A DNA stretch of 41,717 bases from JADLAT01 sp964348795 (GTDB taxonomy: Bacteria > Pseudomonadota > Alphaproteobacteria > Micavibrionales > Micavibrionaceae): positions 1 through 41,717 of the forward strand of contig CAYGDY010000016.1 in NCBI GenBank assembly GCA_964348795.1, written 5' to 3'. Shown piece by piece: positions 26,201-34,439 of the stretch. Under the pieces are notes generated by a model, which saw only the letters and a program-made list of their open reading frames with translations, was not told the origin of the DNA and made no database searches. How positions within the stretch are numbered: position 1 is the first letter of the stretch; the number at the start of each line of letters is the position of its first letter. Position numbers and translations under genes: made by a program.

Positions 26201-27527
26201 GACAGAAATTTTTGAAGAAAAGAAAAACAAGGCTCTTTCGCGGCGGGCGCCCCGCGTTTCGTACACCATCAACAATTCTCAGCCTGTGATTTGCACCATT
26301 ATAGGGGATCACCCGCTCTTTTATATGAGTTACGAGGAGTCGTCCGAAGAAGAGTATGACGCGTTCGAGGCATTGCATTCCGGGCATTCCGGCATTCTGG
26401 AAGAAGAAATGATGGCGTTGAAAAACGAGATTGTGAAACTGGACCAGCTTTCAGCTACATTTGCAAGAACCACAAACGACAAGATCGCAGATTTTATTCA
26501 TAATAAAGAACATCTCACACACCAGCATGCGAAGGATTCTTTTCGTTCCATGGAAACGCTTCTGGACGTGCTGGCTGGAAGCCGGCTTGCCAAAGCGTAT
26601 CTGGATTGTGCGAAAGCGCATAAAATCTCCCTGCAATATTCCGACCAGATCGAAACCAGCTATTATGACAGGCAAGGGGGCTTGATCCTGATTCACCCTG
26701 CGTTAAACGAGACAGACCGTTTACTGCTTCTTGTTCAGGAATTGAGAAGACACTGGCAACACCGTCAGGGGGTCTTGATTCATCCCTTGATGTTCCATCC
26801 GGACAATGCGGTTCTGATCAACCGGCTTCAGATGGCTGACTTGATGGTGTCCGTTGTCAGGGTGTCATGGGAATTGCAACTGTCCGGCGAAAAGGTCCTA
26901 TGGGAGCGGCTTGAAAATTCCTCCCTTTCGGATCTGGCCCGTGCCTTTGCCCGCGAGGCGTTCTTTGATTTCCGTACGATTAACAACGGGCAGGCTTGTG
27001 CGGCGGTGTTTGAAAGCTGGTTTTTGTCGGAACGGTGCAGGATTGAAGACAAGAACCTGATCCAGCAGATGCTGGCCGATTATAAAGGGTATATTTTTGA
27101 TCTCCAGATGGCGGAACACATGATCACCCCTGCCTTGATATCGGCTATGGGCCAAATGCCTTTCGGCAAAAATTACCTGGCAGAACATGCCATCACGATC
27201 ATGAACGACCCTGTCTTTACCGAAATTCGGGATCGTTCAAACGCCAATTTTCTCTGGTTTATCAAGTTTGAGCGCTCTTTCAAGGAAACGGAACAAAAGT
27301 TGCAATCCTCACACAATCCTTCCACGGAAGATGGTCATCTTTCCGTATATTACACAAAAAAACAGGATTTACGTGATGAAACAGGACGCGCGGGGCACAC
27401 GGCAGACTCAGGACAGATCATTCCCTTCTTTCCGGAACAGTCCCTCAAACCAAACCCAAGCCATACAGGCCCTGTGGCGGAAGGATCCAATGTCGTGTAT
27501 CTCCGGCACACACACGGGGAATCGTAA
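26199..27527 (+). CDS. Hypothetical protein, tandem paralogue A (degenerate peptidase-like)
   Basis: This 442-residue cytoplasmic-looking protein is of unknown function. Residues 1-60 are polar, 60-115 helical and charged, and 118-345 form a mostly helical domain. The last 90 residues are a Pro/Ser/Gln-rich tail. In the core, VQELRRHWQ (179-187) sits where a zinc-peptidase helix of HExxH type might be expected, but the histidine pattern is wrong, followed by VSWELQL (222-228) and VFESWFLSERCRIED (270-284). The same three blocks recur in order in the next gene, so the two are paralogues. I recall a family labelled DUF6782 putative metallopeptidase with similar blocks, but could not verify that. 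Its start lies in an inverted repeat. Confidence 0.7.
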   Translation: MTEIFEEKKNKALSRRAPRVSYTINNSQPVICTIIGDHPLFYMSYEESSEEEYDAFEALHSGHSGILEEEMMALKNEIVKLDQLSATFARTTNDKIADFIHNKEHLTHQHAKDSFRSMETLLDVLAGSRLAKAYLDCAKAHKISLQYSDQIETSYYDRQGGLILIHPALNETDRLLLLVQELRRHWQHRQGVLIHPLMFHPDNAVLINRLQMADLMVSVVRVSWELQLSGEKVLWERLENSSLSDLARAFAREAFFDFRTINNGQACAAVFESWFLSERCRIEDKNLIQQMLADYKGYIFDLQMAEHMITPALISAMGQMPFGKNYLAEHAITIMNDPVFTEIRDRSNANFLWFIKFERSFKETEQKLQSSHNPSTEDGHLSVYYTKKQDLRDETGRAGHTADSGQIIPFFPEQSLKPNPSHTGPVAEGSNVVYLRHTHGES

Positions 27528-28572
27528 AGCATTTTTTGATCTGAGTAGAGAGGCCGAAGTCTTGGAATGTTCCCGTAAAAGTGTATTGCCGGTTCAGGAG
27601 CGTTTTCAGTCCTGTGAACGCTGGTCTTTGGAGGTGCTTTTTTGCGATCCCGTTTTTTACACAGCCAGCGGAGAAACCCCTTCTGTGTATCTGAAAGAAA
27701 AAGAAGACCTGTTATCATGGGCCATATCGCTCCTGTCCTTGAGCCCGACCGCAGAAAAAATTCTGGAAGATTGTATGGATCAGGGGTGGTTTCTGGCGCT
27801 TGAAAATCTGGAAGGCCCTGATTTCCATCTGGATGTGCCGGAAAAGACAATCGTTCTGGATCATAACGGCCTGTCTGTTTCTGCTTTGGCACAATCGGAG
27901 TATTTCCGGCATATGGTGCTGGTGTCCTGCATTCGTGCGTTGCGGGATGTCTGGCATGAAAAACGGCACGGGGCGTTTGAAGATCTCTATGCACTGGAAG
28001 ATGTCCTTGTTCTTGAGCGGGTGCGGGCTTCGGATCTGGATATCATGACGGTGCTTATCGCCTGGGAACTCAGGGAAGAGGGATTTTGTGGATTATGGCG
28101 TTCCCTGATCAGCGGGGAAGACGGAGATCTGGCCATGTGTTTTTATGCCACGCTGGAAGGCAGTGACGGATCACCCGTCGCTGTGAAAAAAGCACTCAGT
28201 GCAATCTTTCAGGAATGGTTCGAGGACGAGTCCCGTATCCGGCTGTGTGATCATGAAAGCCTGAATTATTTCGATGCGTTTGTGTGCGGATCACTCGACA
28301 GGTCCCCTGCCGGAAAAAAAGTCTCTGCCATCGGGATAGAAACCTTGTCCTGTTTGCCCGATAAAACCGCGTATCTGCGGGGTATGGGTCCGGAAATTTT
28401 GCGCCATCCCAAATATGCCGGATTGAATGATCCGATCAATCAAAGTCATTTTTTGCAAATTTTACATGATATATCAGCTGTTTGGGTGCATGATGTTCCC
28501 TTTCGTGATCTCGCGCTGGCCCGTAAAATTTTCCCGAATGGTGCCTTTACCCCGCAAGAGGATTTGCTCTAA
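27490..28572 (+). CDS. Hypothetical protein, tandem paralogue B
   Basis: This is a 360-residue protein paralogous to the preceding gene: CIRALRDVWH (147-156), LIAWELREEGFCGLW (189-203) and IFQEWFEDESRIR (239-251) line up with ELRRHWQ, VSWELQLSGEKVLW and VFESWFLSERCRI. It has lost any HExxH-like histidines in the first block, so a peptidase role is unlikely. I chose the ATG at 27490 because of an AAGGA four bases upstream; it overlaps the previous gene by 38 bases. An earlier ATG at 27376 would overlap by about 150 bases. It lacks the long polar tail of A. It ends 39 bases before ppsR and may be read into it. Confidence 0.72.
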   Translation: MSCISGTHTGNRKAFFDLSREAEVLECSRKSVLPVQERFQSCERWSLEVLFCDPVFYTASGETPSVYLKEKEDLLSWAISLLSLSPTAEKILEDCMDQGWFLALENLEGPDFHLDVPEKTIVLDHNGLSVSALAQSEYFRHMVLVSCIRALRDVWHEKRHGAFEDLYALEDVLVLERVRASDLDIMTVLIAWELREEGFCGLWRSLISGEDGDLAMCFYATLEGSDGSPVAVKKALSAIFQEWFEDESRIRLCDHESLNYFDAFVCGSLDRSPAGKKVSAIGIETLSCLPDKTAYLRGMGPEILRHPKYAGLNDPINQSHFLQILHDISAVWVHDVPFRDLALARKIFPNGAFTPQEDLL

Positions 28573-28611
28573 GATACAGCCTTGTTTCTCAAGAGGTCGT
28601 ATTTAGGGATC

Positions 28612-29559
28612 ATGGCAATGGACGAGGCGGAATATGATATTGTGCGGGAGTTTCTGTTAAAGGAGGCGCAGGAAAAATCCGAAAAGCCCGAGTCGAAACG
28701 GTTTCACTTGCATCTGGTATCCGATGCCACAGGGACAACGCTTCTGGGGCTGGCCCGCGCCAGCCTCGCGCAGTTTGAAAATATCGAGCCCGTCCAGAAA
28801 TTCTGGCCCCTTGTGCGAACCGAGCGCCAGCTGGAGCGGATCATCCAGCAAATCCAGAAGAACCCGGGGCCTGTCATCTTTACCTTTGTGAACAATGCCA
28901 TGCGCCAGAGGGTGCAGGACGCCTGTGATGTCATGGGGGTGCCGTGTGTGGCGGTGCTGGACCCTATTTTAAGAAGTTTATCAACCTATCTGGGTGTGTC
29001 GGCCAAAGGCGTGCCCGGGTTGCAACATGCGCTGGATGATGCCTATTATCGCCGTGTAGCCGCTGTGGATTACGCCATGCGCCACGATGATGGCAAAACG
29101 CTGGAGGGGTTGCGGGAAGCCGATGTGATTCTGGTGGGTGTCTCCCGCACCTCCAAGACCCCGACCAGTGTTTTTCTGGCGCGGCGGGGTATCAAGGCCG
29201 CTAATATTCCGTTGGTTCCGGGCGTAGAAGTACCGGATGAAAAATTTTCCCTGACAGAGCCCCTGTATGTGGGCCTGACGCTTTCGCCGGACCGGCTGAT
29301 CCACTTGCGGCGTTCCCGCCTGAACTCGGGTGAAAAAAATATTCTGCCGCAAGTGGCCGAGAATGCGTATCTGGATTTTGAGGCCATTGAAGAAGAGGTC
29401 AGAAAAGCGCGCCGGCTTTTTTCCAAAAAGGGGTGGTCCGTGATTGATGTGACAAAACGCTCGATCGAGGAAACCGCCGCCGAAATCATGGGCCTGCTTC
29501 AGGCGCATCAGGAAAAACAAAAAGCAGTCCTTGACGCGGGAAGGGAAGGGGCATCATGA
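28612..29559 (+). CDS. ppsR: Pyruvate phosphate dikinase/PEP synthase regulatory kinase-phosphorylase (PpsR, DUF299)
   Basis: PpsR-type proteins use ADP to phosphorylate and inactivate PEP synthase or pyruvate phosphate dikinase, and reverse this with phosphate. The protein is 315 residues from the ATG at 28612. FHLHLVSDATGTTL (31-44) is the family N-terminal motif; the P-loop-like GVSRTSKTPTSVFLA is at 176-190; ANIPLVPG follows. A TTG at 28582 would add 10 residues but is unlikely. This is the homologue of Rickettsia RP001, the gene that borders the Caulobacter origin. It starts a chain of overlapping genes: its stop overlaps the maf start by 4 bases. Confidence 0.92.
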   Translation: MAMDEAEYDIVREFLLKEAQEKSEKPESKRFHLHLVSDATGTTLLGLARASLAQFENIEPVQKFWPLVRTERQLERIIQQIQKNPGPVIFTFVNNAMRQRVQDACDVMGVPCVAVLDPILRSLSTYLGVSAKGVPGLQHALDDAYYRRVAAVDYAMRHDDGKTLEGLREADVILVGVSRTSKTPTSVFLARRGIKAANIPLVPGVEVPDEKFSLTEPLYVGLTLSPDRLIHLRRSRLNSGEKNILPQVAENAYLDFEAIEEEVRKARRLFSKKGWSVIDVTKRSIEETAAEIMGLLQAHQEKQKAVLDAGREGAS

Positions 29560-30149
29560 GAATAATCCTAGCCTCCCAAAGTCAGGCGCGTGCCAGAATG
29601 CTGCACTCTGCGGGGATAGAGTATGTGGCAGTCCCTGCCGACATAGACGAAGAGGCGCTGGCCGGAAAATCGTTTGCAGAAGGCTGTTGTGTCGAGGAGA
29701 CTGCGCTTTTCCTTGCGCGGGAAAAAGCGGAAAAAATTTCCGCGCAATATCCCGACGCCCTTGTGATCGGTTCGGACCAGATACTGGTGTGCGAGGGCGT
29801 GCTTTTTTCAAAAGCGCCGAATGCAGAATCGGCCAGGGAAAAATTACGGACGCTTCGTGGAAAAACACATGCGCTGGTTTCCGGTGTCGCTGTGGCGCAA
29901 AATGCGCGTATGATATGGCAGATAAAGGACCATGCTTTATTGACAATGAAGCATTTTGACGACATGTTTTTGGAGCATTACTGTGAAAAGGCAGGCCCTG
30001 CCCTGACAAAAAATGTCGGGGCCTATGCGCTGGAAGGGCTCGGGGTGCGTTTATTTGAACGCATTGCGGGGGATTATTTTACGATTTTGGGTATGCCCCT
30101 TCTGCCCCTTCTGCGCTATCTCGAACAAGAACAGGGCCTGCGCCTATGA
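29556..30149 (+). CDS. maf: Maf-family nucleotide pyrophosphatase
   Basis: Maf proteins hydrolyse non-canonical or excess nucleoside triphosphates to monophosphates. The 197-residue length is typical. The N-terminal ILASQSQARARML is a variant of the family LASxSPRR motif, with the expected proline replaced by glutamine. VIGSDQIL carries the catalytic aspartate and SKAPNAESAREKLRTLRGKTH follows as in YceF/YhdE. NVGAYALEGLGVRLFERIAGDYFTILGMPL is the normal C-terminal core. Start and stop overlap the neighbours as ATGA (29556-29559 and 30146-30149). Whether it is of the dTTP/UTP or the m7GTP subtype is not settled here. Confidence 0.9.
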   Translation: MRIILASQSQARARMLHSAGIEYVAVPADIDEEALAGKSFAEGCCVEETALFLAREKAEKISAQYPDALVIGSDQILVCEGVLFSKAPNAESAREKLRTLRGKTHALVSGVAVAQNARMIWQIKDHALLTMKHFDDMFLEHYCEKAGPALTKNVGAYALEGLGVRLFERIAGDYFTILGMPLLPLLRYLEQEQGLRL

Positions 30150-30982
30150 AGGCTTTTATCAAAACAGCTGTGATTGGTCATCCTGTTTCGCACAGCAAAT
30201 CCCCGCTCATCCACAGGACATGGATTGCGCAATATGGCCTGCAGGGATCGTACGAGGCCCTTGATCTGGCGCCGGAGAATCTTGAGAAAGGGGTGGCGCA
30301 CCTGATCGCAGAAGGCTATACGGGCTTTAATATCACCGTTCCGCACAAGGAAGCGGTTATGGCGATGTGCGATGTGCTCGAACCGCAGGCCATGGAGATC
30401 GGCGCCGTGAATACAGTGTTCATGGAAGACGGCCTGATCAAGGGCATGAATACCGACGCGTATGGATTTTTGCACAATATTCTGGATCAGGTGCCTGCGT
30501 TTTCCTTTGCGGGAAAACAGGCGGTTGTTCTGGGCGCAGGCGGCGCGGCGCGGGCTGTTATCAGGGGTTTGTTGGACCAGAATGTTGCACAAATTCATTT
30601 ACTGAACCGGACGCGGGACAAGGCGGAAAGTCTGGTACGGCATTTTTCTGCGCCCCTTGAGTCTGTGATAAAGGTGACGGATTGGGGCAACCGGCATGCG
30701 GTCTTGCGCGGGGTTGATCTGCTCGTCAATACCACGTCTTTGGGGATGACAGGCCAGCCCGCGCTGGATCTGGATTTGACAGCCTTGCCGCAGGCGGCGC
30801 TCGTGAACGATATTGTGTATGCGCCGCTCTATACCGCCTTGTTGTTGCAGGCCGAGACGCGTGGCAATCCGGTTGTGACGGGAATCGGGATGCTCCTGCA
30901 TCAGGCGCGTCCGGCCTTTCAAAAATGGTTCGGGGTGTTGCCGGAGGTAACTCCGGCACTGAAGGCGTTGGTGTCGTCATGA
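30146..30982 (+). CDS. aroE: Shikimate dehydrogenase AroE
   Basis: AroE reduces 3-dehydroshikimate with NADPH in the aromatic amino-acid pathway. The 278-residue protein has the substrate motif SHSKSP (15-20), NITVPHK with catalytic Lys68, NTDAYG with catalytic Asp104, and the nucleotide-binding LGAGGAARA (129-137) followed by NRTRDKAESL. The C-terminal GIGMLLHQA is present. The ATG overlaps the maf stop (ATGA), and its own stop overlaps the coaE start in the same way, so the genes are translationally linked. Confidence 0.95.
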   Translation: MKAFIKTAVIGHPVSHSKSPLIHRTWIAQYGLQGSYEALDLAPENLEKGVAHLIAEGYTGFNITVPHKEAVMAMCDVLEPQAMEIGAVNTVFMEDGLIKGMNTDAYGFLHNILDQVPAFSFAGKQAVVLGAGGAARAVIRGLLDQNVAQIHLLNRTRDKAESLVRHFSAPLESVIKVTDWGNRHAVLRGVDLLVNTTSLGMTGQPALDLDLTALPQAALVNDIVYAPLYTALLLQAETRGNPVVTGIGMLLHQARPAFQKWFGVLPEVTPALKALVSS

Positions 30983-31593
30983 TTGTGCTGGGGCTGACAG
31001 GATCGATCGGGATGGGAAAATCCATGGCGTGCGCCATGCTGACACAGCTTGGTGTGCCGGTCCATGACGCGGATCAGGAAGTCGGCAGGCTTTTGCAGGA
31101 GGGTTCGCACGCCTGGCCGGCAATCCGTGAACAGTTCCCCCCCGCACACTACCCTGAAATCTATGAGGGGCGGAATCCTGTCTTTTTAAAGCGGTCTGTT
31201 CTGGGGAATCTTGTTTTTCGGGACGGCGCAGAGCGCGAAAAACTCGAAGGGATCCTGCATCCTTTTGTGCAACAGGCCCAAAGCGATTTTATCCGGCGGG
31301 AAAAACGTCTGGGCAGAAAAGCGGTTGTGCTGGATGTGCCCTTGTTGTTTGAAACGGGGGCCGATCAAGGCGTGGAATATGTGATTACGGTTACGGCGCC
31401 TGTTTTTGTCCAACGGGCGCGGGTTCTGGCCCGCGCGGGCATGACAGAAGATAAATTCGCGGTTATTTTAGACCGGCAAATGCCCGATGCGGATAAAAGA
31501 CGCCGGAGTGATTTTGTGATATCTTCAGGGCTGGGGCGGGCGCCTATGATGCGGGCGTTGAAACAAATTCTAGTGCAGATCGGAGCCTTGTAA
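30979..31593 (+). CDS. coaE: Dephospho-CoA kinase CoaE
   Basis: CoaE phosphorylates dephospho-CoA, the last step of coenzyme A synthesis. The 204-residue protein begins with the P-loop GLTGSIGMGKS (5-15). VPVHDADQEV follows with the catalytic aspartate, then HPFVQQ and VLDVPLLFETG. VISSGLG near the C-terminus is also typical. The ATG at 30979 overlaps the aroE stop by 4 bases; the frame is open earlier but that lies inside aroE. Its TAA shares one base with the dnaQ start (TAATG). Confidence 0.94.
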   Translation: MIVLGLTGSIGMGKSMACAMLTQLGVPVHDADQEVGRLLQEGSHAWPAIREQFPPAHYPEIYEGRNPVFLKRSVLGNLVFRDGAEREKLEGILHPFVQQAQSDFIRREKRLGRKAVVLDVPLLFETGADQGVEYVITVTAPVFVQRARVLARAGMTEDKFAVILDRQMPDADKRRRSDFVISSGLGRAPMMRALKQILVQIGAL

Positions 31594-32288
31594 TGGACAT
31601 CAGGGAAATTGTACTGGATACCGAAACAACCGGTATGGACCCGTTCAAGGGCGACCGGATCGTTGAAATTGGATGCGTCGAATTGCTCAACCATATCCCG
31701 ACAGGCCGGACATGGCAGGCCTATTTGAATCCGGAGCGTCCTATTCCGCCCGAGGCCACGGCGGTGCATGGCATTACGGATGAATTTGTTGCAGACAAAC
31801 CTGTGTTCCTTGAAAAATATCCCGCGTTTATAGAATTTATCGGGGGGGCAAAACTTGTCATTCACAATGCCGAATTCGATATGAAATTCCTGAACTGGGA
31901 GTTACAGAATGTCGGGCACAAGGCCATCAGCTGGAACACTGTGATTGATACGCTGGGTATGGCCCGCAAGAAATTTCCGGGCTCTCCTGCCAATCTTGAT
32001 GCGCTCTGCCGGCGGTTCGGGATTGATAATACAGGCCGTGTCTATCACGGGGCCTTGCTGGACTCAGAGCTACTGGCAGAAGTCTATCTGGAGTTACTGG
32101 GTGGGCGCCAGCACGGTCTGGGCTTGATGGTCGAAACACACAACGCAGGACCGGCTTTTGAAAACCGGCCTGCAGAACGTCTTTTCAAAGCGCCCCGTGT
32201 TTACACGGTACCGGAAGAAGAACAGACAGCGCACGAGGCGCTGGTCCGGAAGTTGAAAAATCCGCTCTGGAACCGAAAACCGGCCTGA
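31593..32288 (+). CDS. dnaQ: DNA polymerase III epsilon subunit DnaQ
   Basis: DnaQ is the 3'-5' proofreading exonuclease of the replicative polymerase. The 231-residue protein has the DEDDh motifs: Exo I LDTETTGMD with Asp9 and Glu11, Exo II VIHNAEFDMKFL, and Exo III VYHGALLDSELLAEVY with the catalytic His and Asp. NLDALCRRFGI lies between them. The C-terminal tail, ending NPLWNRKPA, carries the region that in homologues contacts the alpha subunit. It is the last gene of the ppsR-maf-aroE-coaE-dnaQ chain and faces the leftward entericidin-like gene. Confidence 0.94.
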   Translation: MDIREIVLDTETTGMDPFKGDRIVEIGCVELLNHIPTGRTWQAYLNPERPIPPEATAVHGITDEFVADKPVFLEKYPAFIEFIGGAKLVIHNAEFDMKFLNWELQNVGHKAISWNTVIDTLGMARKKFPGSPANLDALCRRFGIDNTGRVYHGALLDSELLAEVYLELLGGRQHGLGLMVETHNAGPAFENRPAERLFKAPRVYTVPEEEQTAHEALVRKLKNPLWNRKPA

Positions 32289-32311
32289 AACGACAACAAA
32301 CCCTTTGTGTG

Positions 32312-32437
32312 CTAAACGGTTTTTTGGATGCTTTGACCGGCTTTTTCAAGATCTTTTCCAAAACCTTCCGCCGTGTTGCACCCTGTCAGCGGGGCCGAGA
32401 GGATAACCAGAAACGCAAGCAAAGATAATGTTCTCAT
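32312..32437 (-). CDS. Entericidin A/B-like small lipoprotein (41 aa)
   Basis: This small gene encodes 41 residues: a hydrophobic signal segment (MRTLSLLAFLVILSAP), a lipobox LTGC with the lipidated Cys20, and a short mature peptide NTAEGFGKDLEKAGQSIQ. That mature sequence is the hallmark of the entericidin family (G-F-G-x-D-x-x-x-A-G). A GGAG Shine-Dalgarno is about 8 bases upstream of the ATG at 32437. Entericidins were described as an antidote/toxin lipoprotein pair in enteric bacteria; single copies are common in alphaproteobacteria and their role there is unclear. It sits between dnaQ and secB, reading leftwards from its own leader. Confidence 0.85.
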   Translation of the reverse strand: MRTLSLLAFLVILSAPLTGCNTAEGFGKDLEKAGQSIQKTV

Positions 32438-32493
32438 GGGAAGTCTCCTTAGGGACAAAAGTATGATTCAAAACCGGTCGAAAATCCATCGTT

Positions 32494-32997
32494 TTATGCA
32501 AGAGAGTCTTGCCGGCTTTGTGCGATCTCGTCCTTGAACCGTTCCAGATAGAGCGCCTGAAAATCAACGGGATTGAGCATCAGGGGCGGAAAACCGCCCT
32601 GCACTGTCATATCACTCATGATCTGGCGGGCATAGGGAAAAGCCAGTCTGGGCACTTCCATCAGCAGGATCGGGTGATGGTGCTCCTCGGGGACATTGCT
32701 GATGGTGACTGTGACGCCGTACAGGAGTTCGGCAATAAACAGCGGCATCTCACCGTGCAGTGCAATGGCGCGGATATTCAAAACCACTTCATAGAGATTT
32801 TCCAGCGTCTCGTCCGGAATCCTGCGGGCATCCATGCCGATATTGATATCCATTTCCGGCGGGGTCCGCCCCCCCCGCAACGAGTCCGGCGCGCCCGGGT
32901 TTTCAAAGGACATATCCCGCACATACTGGGCCAGAATATTGATGGGCATGGCAGGGGCCTGCGTACGGGATTCGGGTGGAGGTGTGTCATTGGCCAT
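32494..32997 (-). CDS. secB: Protein-export chaperone SecB
   Basis: SecB is a tetrameric chaperone that delivers unfolded preproteins to SecA. The 167-residue length is normal, with a Pro-rich N-terminus typical of alphaproteobacterial forms. INILAQYVRDMSFENPGAP (19-37) is the signature start of the fold, followed by the beta strands ending in FIAELLYGVTVTI and LLMEVPRLAFPYARQIMSDMTVQGGFPPLMLNPVDF, which are highly conserved. The Shine-Dalgarno is weak or distant. It faces away from the fxsA gene's 3' end by 57 bases on the same strand. Confidence 0.95.
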   Translation of the reverse strand: MANDTPPPESRTQAPAMPINILAQYVRDMSFENPGAPDSLRGGRTPPEMDINIGMDARRIPDETLENLYEVVLNIRAIALHGEMPLFIAELLYGVTVTISNVPEEHHHPILLMEVPRLAFPYARQIMSDMTVQGGFPPLMLNPVDFQALYLERFKDEIAQSRQDSLA

Positions 32998-33054
32998 GGT
33001 TACGGGTCTTATCCTTTGTCAAGAGAGTCAAGATGAAGTGTATGCGTACCATGA

Positions 33055-33489
33055 TTAGGGCGCTTTGTCACGATCCGTGCTTTGGAAATCGACAGGCGCA
33101 GGGTCTTCGATTGTCTCGTATTCCCCTTCAAGGATGGTGTCATCGGTCCGAAAGACCGCGTGCCGGAACACAGCGTTCCTTGTAAAAAAAGACCGTGTGA
33201 AAGGCAGAATCAGCATGAGCGCCATGATGTCCGAGAGAAACCCCGGGATAAACAGCAACAGGCCTGCAAGAATCAGAAAAAACTGGTCGAAGGCTTTTTC
33301 CGGTGCGCGCTCAAGAGTTTTCATATTTTTGAGATTGTAAAATCCTTGACGCTGAATCAGGGCCACGCCCAGAAAACTGTCCAAAAATAAAAGCCCCACA
33401 GCATTCCATAGTCCGATACGACCGCTGACCACCCCGAAAAAAAACACTTCGAGAAAGGGAAATAAGATAAAAAGGAGGAAAAGAGGCAT
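33055..33489 (-). CDS. fxsA: FxsA family membrane protein
   Basis: FxsA is a small inner-membrane protein whose overproduction in E. coli relieves F-plasmid exclusion of phage T7; its normal role is unknown. From the ATG at 33489 it is 144 residues with hydrophobic segments at about 3-20, 27-45 and 73-95. FLEVFFFGVVSGRIGLWNAVGLLFLDSFLGV is the characteristic N-terminal region (split here only for description), and LLFIPGFLSDIMAL is the other conserved block. The C-terminal tail is acidic and cytoplasmic. A longer reading to 33564 has no support. It diverges from the Tim44-like gene, as in many alphaproteobacteria. Confidence 0.88.
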   Translation of the reverse strand: MPLFLLFILFPFLEVFFFGVVSGRIGLWNAVGLLFLDSFLGVALIQRQGFYNLKNMKTLERAPEKAFDQFFLILAGLLLFIPGFLSDIMALMLILPFTRSFFTRNAVFRHAVFRTDDTILEGEYETIEDPAPVDFQSTDRDKAP

Positions 33490-33584
33490 GATCGACAGGG
33501 CTTTTTCTTTACGGACCTCAAAAGAGTGTATTACATAGAAGAAAGTGATTATAGTGCAAGACATGATAAAAAGGAAATTTTAAG

Positions 33585-34292
33585 GTGCCAGCGGATTTGA
33601 TTATTTACGCGATTGTTGCGGCTGGATTGGTTTTTTGGCTCCGGTCTGTGCTCGGGACTCGCCACGGCGAGGAACGCCAGCGCCCCGTGGCTCTTGAGCC
33701 CATGGGAGAGATTCTGGAAAAAATCAAGGAATCGGTTCAGGGAGGGGAAGAGCGTATTGTAGCGCTTTTTGAAAAACCGGAGCGCGTGAAGGCGATTGAA
33801 AACAAAACTGCACGGACAGGACTTGTCAGCATTCTTCAGGCGGATAAAAGCTTTGATATTGATTTTTTCCTCGATAGTGCACAAGACGCGTTTGCCATGA
33901 TCATCGAAAGCTTTGCCGAAGGGGACCGGCAGACCCTGCGCACACTCCTGTCGGAGTCTGTCTATCAGGCCTTTGAGACAGCGATCACGGCCCGCGAAAG
34001 CCGGCAGGAAAAACAAATCACGGAAATCCGTTCTGTCCGCAAGGCGGAGATCATGCAGGCCGAGCTGGAAGGACGCAAGGCCCGTATTACAGTTCGTTTT
34101 ACGGCGGAGGAAATGAATGTCCTGCGCGATAGCGCAGGCACGGTGCTCTACGGCAACCCCGATAAAACAAGTGTGATGCGGGATGTCTGGGTGTTCGGGC
34201 GTGATCTTAAATCTCGGGATGAAACATGGCTGGTGCTTGAAACACGGGGCGATTTTGACGGGGACAATGACTCTGTGCCCAATTCCCATTGA
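33585..34292 (+). CDS. Tim44/TimA-like inner-membrane protein
   Basis: This 235-residue protein has an N-terminal membrane anchor (about 4-22) and a C-terminal Tim44-like domain (about 80-225). AFAMIIESFAEGDRQTLRTLLSESVYQAFETAI is the typical core of bacterial TimA proteins, related to the mitochondrial Tim44 that tethers Hsp70 to the import channel. The start is a GTG at 33585 with AAGGAAA just upstream; no ATG fits. Its partners in bacteria are unknown. It precedes mltA and follows divergent fxsA, the standard alphaproteobacterial order. A repeat element separates it from mltA. Confidence 0.88.
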   Translation: MPADLIIYAIVAAGLVFWLRSVLGTRHGEERQRPVALEPMGEILEKIKESVQGGEERIVALFEKPERVKAIENKTARTGLVSILQADKSFDIDFFLDSAQDAFAMIIESFAEGDRQTLRTLLSESVYQAFETAITARESRQEKQITEIRSVRKAEIMQAELEGRKARITVRFTAEEMNVLRDSAGTVLYGNPDKTSVMRDVWVFGRDLKSRDETWLVLETRGDFDGDNDSVPNSH

Positions 34293-34320
34293 GGGGGGCG
34301 TTGCTCTAGGTCAGAATCTC

Positions 34321-34405
34321 GTCATTGCGAGGCGGCCAAAGGCCAACGAAGCAATCCAGTTTTTTCTGGATCGCCACAGCACCTCAAGAGGCGCTTCGCG
34401 ATGAC
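34321..34405. repeat. 85-bp palindromic repeat element
   Basis: The outer arms GTCATTGCGA (34321-34330) and TCGCGATGAC (34396-34405) pair with one wobble. The inner arms ATCCAG (34354-34359) and CTGGAT (34366-34371) flank a six-T loop. This forms a long two-part hairpin between the Tim44-like gene and mltA. One half resembles 16548-16588 in reverse complement, so it belongs to a dispersed intergenic family. Its location inside a two-gene run may affect readthrough to mltA. Confidence 0.65.
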
Positions 34406-34439
34406 GATGACAGAGTAACGGACTTCATAATCAAAAACG

